Below, in pieces: positions 6,007 through 10,540 of a stretch of 10,540 bases of DNA (positions within the stretch are counted from its first letter, which is position 1; each line of letters opens with the position of its first letter). The stretch comes from Terrisporobacter sp. (GTDB taxonomy: Bacteria > Bacillota_A > Clostridia > Peptostreptococcales > Peptostreptococcaceae). The stretch spans positions 1 to 10,540 of the forward strand of contig JARKUZ010000074.1 of assembly GCA_029851945.1 (NCBI GenBank). Reading direction: 5' to 3'. Under the pieces are notes generated by a model that searched no databases, was not told where the DNA came from, and worked only from the letters and a program-made list of their open reading frames with translations. Made by a program: the position numbers and the translations under genes.

Positions 6007-7953
6007 TCACCCCTTAATGTTTTTTATTTTGTTTATCATAGCTTTAGTATAGTTTAATTTACCTCCATACTTTATTACTCTTATTTCCTCTGGAGATAAC
6101 TCAACTTTTACTTCGTATTCCTTTTCTTTTGTTATATTTTTTATTTTTACAACTCCATTCTCAATTGTTTTTAATAAATCATCCATTTCTAATTCATCCA
6201 TAAGGGAAATATCATCATAATCTTCTTCATTTAAAAATACCATTGGTATTATACCGCTATTAATTAAATTAGCTTTGTGAATTCTAGCAAAACTTTTTAC
6301 AATAACAGCTTTTATTCCCAGATACAATGGCGCTAAAGCTGCATGTTCTCTTGAGGAACCTTGACCATAATTATCTCCACCAATTATGACCCCTCCCAAA
6401 TTATTTTTAGCTCTAGTTGGAAATTCTTGATCAACAGTGCTAAAACAGTATTCAGATAGATAAGGTATATTACTCCTAAATGGCAATAATTTAGCATTAG
6501 ATGGCATAATATGATCTGTAGTTATATTATCCCCAACTTTTAAAACAACTTTTCCTGTTAATTTATTATCTAAATGTTTATTTAAAGGGAATTGTTTTAT
6601 ATTAGGCCCTCTTTTTACTTCTACTTTATTTGTATCTATTTCAGGTTTAATTATCATAGAGTCATCTATAATAAATTTATCATTTTCTATTGATTTAAAA
6701 TCTATTTCTAATTCTTTAGGATTTGTTAACTCTCCCCTTATTGCCGACACAGCTGCAACCTCAGGACTTACTAAATATATATCTGCTGATAGTGTTCCAC
6801 TTCTTCCATAAAAATTTCTATTAAATGTTCTTAATGATATACCATCTGTCCCTGGAGATTGCCCCATACCTATACATGGGCCACATGAGTTTTCTAATAT
6901 TCTAGCTCCTGAACTTATTATATCTCCTAGCGCTCCATTTCTAGATAACATTTCCATCACTTGTCTAGAACCAGGAGCTATTACTAAGCTAACATCCTCA
7001 TGTACTTTATGTCCTTTTAATATTTGAGCTACTTTCATCAAATCCTCGTATGATGAGTTTGTACAACTTCCTATAGCAACTTGATCAATTTTTATTTTAC
7101 CTACTTCATTCACTTTTTTTACATTATCAGGAGAATGAGGCATAGCTACCATTGGCTCCAATTCAGTTAAGTTTATAGTTATTACTTCGTCATAAATAGC
7201 ATCATCATCTGCTTTTAATTCTATAAATTCATCTTCTCTATTTTGAGATTTTAAAAATTTCAATGTATTTTCATCACTTGGAAATATTGATGTTGTAGCA
7301 CCTAATTCAGCTCCCATATTTGTTATTGTTGCTCTTTGTGGAACGGATAGTGCTTTAACTCCTTCTCCACCATATTCAAATACTTTTCCAACGCCACCTT
7401 TGACAGTGCATTTTCTAAGCACTTCAAGTATTATATCTTTTGAAGATGTCATATAACCAAGACTTCCTATCAGGTTTACTTTTATAACTTTAGGACATTT
7501 TAAACTGTATGCTCCACCAGCCATAGCTAAAGCAACATCTAACCCTCCTGCACCTATTGCAATCATTCCTACTCCCCCAGCAGTTGGTGTGTGACTATCA
7601 GATCCTAGTAAGATATCTCCTGGTGCCGAAAATCTTTCTAGAAAAACTTGATGACATATTCCATTTCCTGGCTTAGAAAAGTAAATTCCATGCTTCTTAG
7701 CCACACTTTGAATATATTTATGATCGTCTGCATTTTCAAATCCTTGTTGAAGCATGTTATGGTCTACAAATGCAACACTTCTTTTTGTATTTACTTTATC
7801 TATATTCATAGCTTCTAACTGAAGATATGCCATAGTTCCCGTTGAATCTTGAGTAAGCGTTTGGTCTATTTTTATAGAAATAAAATTTCCTACTTTCAAT
7901 TCCCCACTTACTAAATGTTTTCTTAGTATTTTATACGTTAAATTTTCTTTCAC
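6007..7953 (-). CDS. acn: Aconitate hydratase (single-chain, about 650-residue type)
   Basis: The 648-residue enzyme isomerises citrate to isocitrate through cis-aconitate using a [4Fe-4S] cluster. Visible: SDSHTPTAGG (118-127, His121); the three cluster cysteines Cys297 (GSCTNSS) and Cys357/Cys360 (SCGPCIGMG); the swivel-domain start GDNITTDHIMPSN (474-486); the active-site loop GSSREH (532-537) with the catalytic Ser and Arg; and FARIHKANLINSG (555-567). Fusion of the catalytic core and swivel domain in one chain separates it from the two-subunit LeuC/LeuD isopropylmalate isomerases. It is shorter than the roughly 850-900-residue AcnA and AcnB and fits the short Aquifex-like class. The start is GTG at 7953, set by a strong GGGGAGG 7 nt upstream. 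It begins 30 bp after the synthase stop and ends 6 nt before the dehydrogenase ATG, so the three genes form one operon. Homoaconitase activity is a weaker alternative. Confidence 0.93.
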   Translation of the reverse strand: MKENLTYKILRKHLVSGELKVGNFISIKIDQTLTQDSTGTMAYLQLEAMNIDKVNTKRSVAFVDHNMLQQGFENADDHKYIQSVAKKHGIYFSKPGNGICHQVFLERFSAPGDILLGSDSHTPTAGGVGMIAIGAGGLDVALAMAGGAYSLKCPKVIKVNLIGSLGYMTSSKDIILEVLRKCTVKGGVGKVFEYGGEGVKALSVPQRATITNMGAELGATTSIFPSDENTLKFLKSQNREDEFIELKADDDAIYDEVITINLTELEPMVAMPHSPDNVKKVNEVGKIKIDQVAIGSCTNSSYEDLMKVAQILKGHKVHEDVSLVIAPGSRQVMEMLSRNGALGDIISSGARILENSCGPCIGMGQSPGTDGISLRTFNRNFYGRSGTLSADIYLVSPEVAAVSAIRGELTNPKELEIDFKSIENDKFIIDDSMIIKPEIDTNKVEVKRGPNIKQFPLNKHLDNKLTGKVVLKVGDNITTDHIMPSNAKLLPFRSNIPYLSEYCFSTVDQEFPTRAKNNLGGVIIGGDNYGQGSSREHAALAPLYLGIKAVIVKSFARIHKANLINSGIIPMVFLNEEDYDDISLMDELEMDDLLKTIENGVVKIKNITKEKEYEVKVELSPEEIRVIKYGGKLNYTKAMINKIKNIKG

Positions 7954-7983
7954 TAGATTTCCTCCCCTACAATAAATAGTTAA

Positions 7984-9147
7984 TTATTTTGATAAAGCTA
8001 TTGTATTATTTTTTAAATCTTTATATATTCCTACAATTTCTTTATCAAATAAATTCCTTTTCATACTTACTGCTGTTTGTCTTATTAAAACGAGCATATC
8101 ATCTGCCTCTTTGTCAGTTAATTCAATTTCATACTCTCTAAATTTATTTATTATAGCTGCTTTTCCAGAATGTTTACCTATTACTATCTGTCTTTCTAGA
8201 CCCACCTCACTAGGATCAAATGCTTCATAATTTTTAGGATTTTTCATAGCACCATCTGCATGAATTCCTGATTCATGTCTGAACATGTTTGCTCCTACAA
8301 TAGGTTTCCATGATGGTAATTCTCTGCCCGATGCTTGTGATACATATTTTGATATTTCTCTAAACTTTCTTGTATCTATATTAGTTTCATAACCATAAAC
8401 ATATTTTAAAGCCATTATAACTTCTTCCAATGCTGCATTTCCCGCTCTTTCACCTAATCCGTTAACGGTAACTCCTATATGATTTGCTCCACCAACTATA
8501 CCTGCAATTGCATTTGCAGTGGCCATTCCAAAATCATTATGAGTGTGCATTTCTATATCAAAATTTGTCATCTTATAAATTTTTTCTATAGTTTTTCTAA
8601 TACTAAAAGGTTCCATAACTCCAACAGTATCACAATATCTAAATCTATCAGCTCCTGCTTGCTTTGCAATATTAATAAATTCTATTAAAAAATTTGTATC
8701 TGCTCTAGATGCATCTTCTCCATTAACAGATACATATAACCCATTTTTCTTTGCATAACTTACTGAGTTGTACATATTCTCAAGCACCCATTCTCTAGAT
8801 TTTTTCAATTTATGCTCTATATGAATATCCGAAACAGATAAAGATATTGCTACTGCATCAACGCCACAGTCTATAGACTCTTCTATATCTTTTATTACAG
8901 CTCTATTCCATGCCATAATACTAGATTTTAGATTTCTTTTGCATATAGATTTTATAGCTGCTTTTTCATCACCACCCATAGTTGGAATTCCAACTTCTAA
9001 TTGATCGATACCTATATCACTTAAAGTTTGAGCTATTGCAATTTTTTCCTGATTTGCAAATGCTACTCCTGCCGTTTGTTCACCATCTCTAAGAGTTGTA
9101 TCTACTATTTTAATTTCTTTCCCCTTTACTTTATCTAATATACACAT
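7984..9147 (-). CDS. NifV/AksA-family synthase, probably Re-citrate synthase
   Basis: The 387-residue product belongs to the DRE-TIM metallolyases that condense acetyl-CoA with a 2-oxo acid. It has DTTLRDGEQTAGVAF (16-30, catalytic Arg20-Asp21), metal ligands His201 and His203 in MHTHNDFGMA, NGLGERAGNAALEE (229-242), and FRHESGIHADG (289-299). By homology alone it reads as a homocitrate synthase. The operon context, with aconitase 30 bp downstream and then isocitrate dehydrogenase, points to the Re-face citrate synthase known from Clostridium kluyveri and other anaerobes without a classical GltA. No GltA-type gene is seen here. It has no C-terminal regulatory domain of the LeuA type, so it is not a typical isopropylmalate synthase. 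The ATG at 9147 follows AGGAGGG at good distance. A perfect -10 and an inverted repeat lie about 135 bp upstream. Family certain, substrate inferred. Confidence 0.85.
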   Translation of the reverse strand: MCILDKVKGKEIKIVDTTLRDGEQTAGVAFANQEKIAIAQTLSDIGIDQLEVGIPTMGGDEKAAIKSICKRNLKSSIMAWNRAVIKDIEESIDCGVDAVAISLSVSDIHIEHKLKKSREWVLENMYNSVSYAKKNGLYVSVNGEDASRADTNFLIEFINIAKQAGADRFRYCDTVGVMEPFSIRKTIEKIYKMTNFDIEMHTHNDFGMATANAIAGIVGGANHIGVTVNGLGERAGNAALEEVIMALKYVYGYETNIDTRKFREISKYVSQASGRELPSWKPIVGANMFRHESGIHADGAMKNPKNYEAFDPSEVGLERQIVIGKHSGKAAIINKFREYEIELTDKEADDMLVLIRQTAVSMKRNLFDKEIVGIYKDLKNNTIALSK

Positions 9148-9271
9148 GCTTATCCCTCCTAGATATTTTTATATACCATTTTGCATGATATCAAAAATAA
9201 CATTCATTATTTTTTTGTACGATTACTTACCATGTACCAAAACCCCATTATATACATCTATACATTTTCTG

Positions 9272-9290
9272 ACTATAATAAGATTATAGT
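9272..9290. promoter_or_regulatory. Perfect inverted repeat over the -10 box, candidate operator
   Basis: ACTATAAT and ATTATAGT form perfect 8-bp arms around a 3-nt spacer, and the right arm on the + strand contains the -10 hexamer of the synthase promoter. A repressor bound here would block RNA polymerase. The dyad contains T-N11-A spacings compatible with LysR-type regulators. It is close to but not identical with the ATAA-N7-TTAT box of CcpC, which controls citrate genes in Bacillus; here the spacing is N5. The cognate regulator is unknown. Confidence 0.55.
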
Positions 9291-9311
9291 TGTACTTTTG
9301 TATTTTTGCAA
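9283..9311 (-). promoter_or_regulatory. Sigma-A-type promoter of the citrate synthase-aconitase-isocitrate dehydrogenase operon
   Basis: On the minus strand TTGCAA (9306-9311) stands exactly 17 bp from a perfect TATAAT (9283-9288). Transcription would begin near 9276, leaving a leader of about 130 nt before the ATG at 9147. A second TATAAT at 9247-9252, with TAGTCA 17 bp upstream, is a weaker alternative. Confidence 0.65.
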
Positions 9312-9337
9312 TATTTTTTTTATAACTTGCAATATTA
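9306..9337. repeat. Two TTGCAATATT direct repeats at the -35 region
   Basis: TTGCAATA (with TT at both ends) occurs at 9306-9315 and 9327-9336, 21 bp or two helical turns apart. The first copy overlaps the -35 hexamer. Same-face spacing suggests binding of an activator or a multimeric regulator just upstream of and over the -35, separate from the palindrome at the -10. No known regulator is recognised. Confidence 0.45.
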
Positions 9338-9405
9338 ATTCAAAAACAAAGTAATTCATTTAAATTAACCTTTTAACTTAATTATATTAATCTAATAATA
9401 TTTTT

Positions 9406-9756
9406 CTAACTCTCCTCAAATACTTTTGAGTATTTTGATCTAAAAATCTCATCTGTAACTTCAAGTTCGTTTAGTCCAATTTTTTTGTAAATATCTAATT
9501 CTATCTTAGTATTTAAATCATGGAATGCAGGTAAACAATGTAAAAAATCACATCATTAGGTTTATCTACATATTCAGTCACAGTAGGTAAATCAGCTAAA
9601 ATTTGTGTTGCGCTGCAAGCCCATTCTCTTGTGCCATTAATACCTACTTTGTTTTTATTTTTAAATAACTTGATAAGGCCAAAAGGTACTTTATTTCTTC
9701 TCTCGCAAAATCCTTTAATTTAAAAAAACTTCTACCTTTTAAGCTTATTTTTTCAT
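9406..9756 (-). pseudogene. argF: Ornithine carbamoyltransferase remnant with internal deletions and frameshifts
   Basis: Fragments of one ornithine carbamoyltransferase appear in order on the minus strand. After an ATG at 9756 a damaged N terminus reads KLKDFAREEIKYLLALSSYL in a shifted frame. It is fused to GINGTREWACSATQILADL, which corresponds to the enzyme's central TDEWHPTQ-ILAD region with the His and Pro lost. After another indel in a T run comes [19 protein letters not shown], the conserved HCLPAFHD ornithine loop, then [15 protein letters not shown] and a TAG at 9406-9408. The family has about 330 residues; here two large internal segments and the last 20-25 residues (the NRMHTIKA end) are gone. 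The intact enzyme makes citrulline from ornithine and carbamoyl phosphate in arginine synthesis. An intact-looking T-box leader precedes the remnant, so expression control outlived the gene. Identity is firm; it is not functional. Confidence 0.88.
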
Positions 9757-9787
9757 ATAAATAGCCCCTATTATTTTATTGATAATC

Positions 9788-9818
9788 AAAAAGCCTCTTA
9801 GTAATATTACTAAGAGGC
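9788..9818 (-). terminator. Second (distal) T-box terminator
   Basis: A perfect 26-nt palindrome (9793-9818) made of GCCTCTTAGTAAT and its complement is followed on the minus strand by five T. Its 5' arm begins with CCTCTT, which can instead pair with GAGAG just before the second T-box sequence, as in T-box antiterminators. Confidence 0.88.
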
Positions 9819-9865
9819 GAAATCCGAGGTACCACTCTCATTGTTAAAATATATCCTCATTAATT

Positions 9866-9897
9866 AAAAAAAGTCTCTTGGTTTAAAACCAAGAGAC
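9866..9897 (-). terminator. First (proximal) T-box terminator
   Basis: A perfect palindrome at 9873-9897 with 12-nt arms (GTCTCTTGGTTT and its complement) is followed on the minus strand by seven T. The GTCTCT start of its 5' arm can pair with AGAG preceding the first T-box sequence to form the competing antiterminator. Confidence 0.88.
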
Positions 9898-10056
9898 GAT
9901 ACATACCGTGTTACCACTCTAATTGTTAAGATAATCTTCTCCAAAGTTCTTTTCAGTTTAAATCTTATTACCAGGCTTCCACCATCCTCAGTTCTCTACG
10001 AGCTCAATTTAACTTACTCTCTTTATCATAGATTTTAATATATTAATTAGTTATCA

Positions 10057-10086
10057 CTAATAGTATTTATTTTTATTTTTTGTCAA
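10057..10086 (-). promoter_or_regulatory. Promoter of the T-box leader
   Basis: A perfect TTGACA (10081-10086) on the minus strand is followed, 18 bp on, by TATTAG (10057-10062), a 4/6 match to the -10 consensus; TACTAT at 15 bp is an alternative. The spacer is A-rich. Start of transcription near 10050 puts Stem I of the T-box at the 5' end, as expected. Confidence 0.6.
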
Positions 10087-10190
10087 TATATTTTGGAATT
10101 ATTTGTAAACTTCATATTATTCATAAATGGAATAATACATTTTATATAGGATTTAGTATTTGCAAAGTATTAGAGTATTTATATTTCACA

Positions 10191-10211
10191 AATTGTCAGT
10201 TTTATGTCAGT
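10191..10211. repeat. TGTCAGT pair at 11-bp spacing
   Basis: TGTCAGT occurs at 10194-10200 and 10205-10211. The order ATTGTCAGT, 4 nt, TGTCAGT reproduces the inner geometry of each repeat unit behind the integrase at 469-520. It sits 7 bp before the first DnaA box. Function unknown; a shared binding protein is possible. Confidence 0.5.
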
Positions 10212-10217
10212 TTTAAG

Positions 10218-10273
10218 TTATCCACAAGTTTATTATTTTAATTATCCACAACTTATTAACATTTTTATCCACA
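10218..10273 (+). promoter_or_regulatory. Cluster of three perfect DnaA boxes
   Basis: TTATCCACA, the consensus DnaA box, occurs without mismatch at 10218-10226, 10242-10250 and 10265-10273, all in the same orientation and 24 and 23 bp apart, with AT-rich DNA between. No other copy was noticed in the window. Such clusters mark replication origins, DnaA-titrating loci or DnaA-controlled promoters. No dnaA, rpmH or plasmid replication gene is visible here, so the type cannot be decided from this window. Confidence 0.75.
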
Positions 10274-10283
10274 TTATTTAATT

Positions 10284-10308
10284 AGACTAGGCAACCCCTA
10301 GTCTTTTT
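10284..10308 (+). terminator. Intrinsic terminator with no gene before it
   Basis: AGACTAGG and CCTAGTCT form a perfect 8-bp stem with loop CAACC (10292-10296), followed by five T. It points to the right, yet no + strand coding region precedes it within the window back to the integrase, so it may end a short RNA spanning the DnaA boxes or insulate the next locus. Confidence 0.7.
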
Positions 10309-10414
10309 ATATTTTATACTATTGTATATAAAAATCACTAAAAATAATTACAATTTAATAGGACGTGCATATTTTTAATGTAAAAAATCATACTCTATAT
10401 CAAGTGTATATTTA

Positions 10415-10517
10415 AAACGTAGTGGTCGACAGCTTGCTGGAGATTAAGTGTACACGGTTCTGATATGGTTAGAGTTTATGGGGAGAGCATATGCTTTAAT
10501 GCTTATACTCTCTTTTT
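10415..10517 (+). ncRNA. Possible small structured RNA or leader ending in a terminator
   Basis: This segment is clearly richer in G and C than the surrounding DNA and has local dyads: CAGC-TT-GCTG (10430-10439) and GTGTACAC (10448-10455). It ends in a hairpin, GAGAG (10483-10487) with CTCTC (10508-10512) plus inner pairs, followed by five T (10513-10517). No start codon with a binding site and no long frame is present. It resembles a small RNA or an attenuated 5' leader of a gene beyond the window. I compared it by eye with the common riboswitch, tmRNA, SRP, RNase P and T-box signatures and recognised none. Confidence 0.4.
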
Positions 10518-10540
10518 ATATGATAATTGAGTAAATTTAT

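Larger units (their letters stand above)
9788..10050 (-). ncRNA. T-box riboswitch leader with tandem terminator/antiterminator modules
   Basis: The transcript would begin near 10050. Stem I features are visible: AGTA (around 10014-10017) opposite GAA (9952-9954) as the loop-E pair of the specifier loop, AGAGA, and the distal GGATGGTGGAAGCC loop. After GAA the specifier reads AAG (Lys) at 9949-9951 in the strict register, or AGA (Arg) at 9948-9950 one base later. Arg would suit the ornithine carbamoyltransferase remnant downstream. Module 1 has the T-box TGGTAACACG (within 9906-9920) and a terminator at 9873-9897. Module 2 has T-box TGGTACCTCG (within 9824-9839), a near-perfect match to TGGNACCGCG, and its own terminator at 9793-9818. 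Module 2 lacks a Stem I of its own; only about 27 nt separate terminator 1 from T-box 2. Uncharged tRNA pairing its CCA end with the T-box would favour read-through. The class is certain; tRNA identity is open. Confidence 0.93.

Noticed and set aside
9824..9918. Two complete independent T-box riboswitches
   Set aside because: The second module has no Stem I or specifier loop; it is a duplicated expression platform only.
10415..10517. tRNA, tmRNA or known riboswitch
   Set aside because: No T-arm consensus, CCA end, tag frame or recognisable aptamer core was seen; kept only as an unassigned RNA candidate.

Overview
The window is AT-rich (about 30% GC by eye) DNA from a Gram-positive anaerobe of the Clostridia. 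AGGAGG-type ribosome binding sites, T-box control, A/T-ending codons and intrinsic terminators all fit. The gene set citrate-synthase-like, aconitase, isocitrate dehydrogenase in that order resembles Clostridioides and its Peptostreptococcaceae relatives; this placement is from memory of such genomes and was not searched.

Layout. (1) Positions 1-607 are the tail of a mobile element: the C-terminal part of a tyrosine integrase on the + strand, a bidirectional hairpin terminator, and phased TGTCAGTA repeats that could be integrase arm sites. (2) From about 607 to 9756 all genes lie on the minus strand. The 607-2030 part is a decayed two-gene Fe-S scaffold/ATPase operon: sufC with one in-frame TAG, and sufB frameshifted and missing its C terminus next to the mobile-element DNA. 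Upstream of it are an intact threonine aldolase (2062-3084), a FabG-like short-chain dehydrogenase (3285-4028) and a small SAM methyltransferase (4135-4746). (3) Positions 5008-9147 hold a tight three-gene operon: a NifV/AksA-family synthase (probably Re-citrate synthase), a single-chain aconitase and an isocitrate dehydrogenase. Together they would convert oxaloacetate plus acetyl-CoA to 2-oxoglutarate, the glutamate-making branch of an incomplete TCA cycle. Its promoter (9283-9311) is overlaid by a perfect inverted repeat. (4) Positions 9406-9756 are the wreck of an ornithine carbamoyltransferase gene. Its T-box leader (9788-about 10050) is still well formed and carries two tandem T-box/terminator modules. 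(5) Positions 10090-10540 contain no protein gene. They hold a phased TGTCAGT pair, three perfect DnaA boxes at 23-24 bp steps, an orphan terminator, and a GC-richer segment ending in a second terminator that may be a small RNA.

Functional reading. The live genes are metabolic: 2-oxoglutarate synthesis and glycine/threonine metabolism. The Fe-S and ornithine transcarbamylase genes are eroding. Because no strong terminator is visible between the T-box leader and the citrate-synthase operon, the leader could still send transcripts into that operon. No clearly new defence or mobile system is visible. The most unusual items are the tandem T-box over a dead gene, the repeat/DnaA-box region at the right edge, and the element-edge truncation of sufB.
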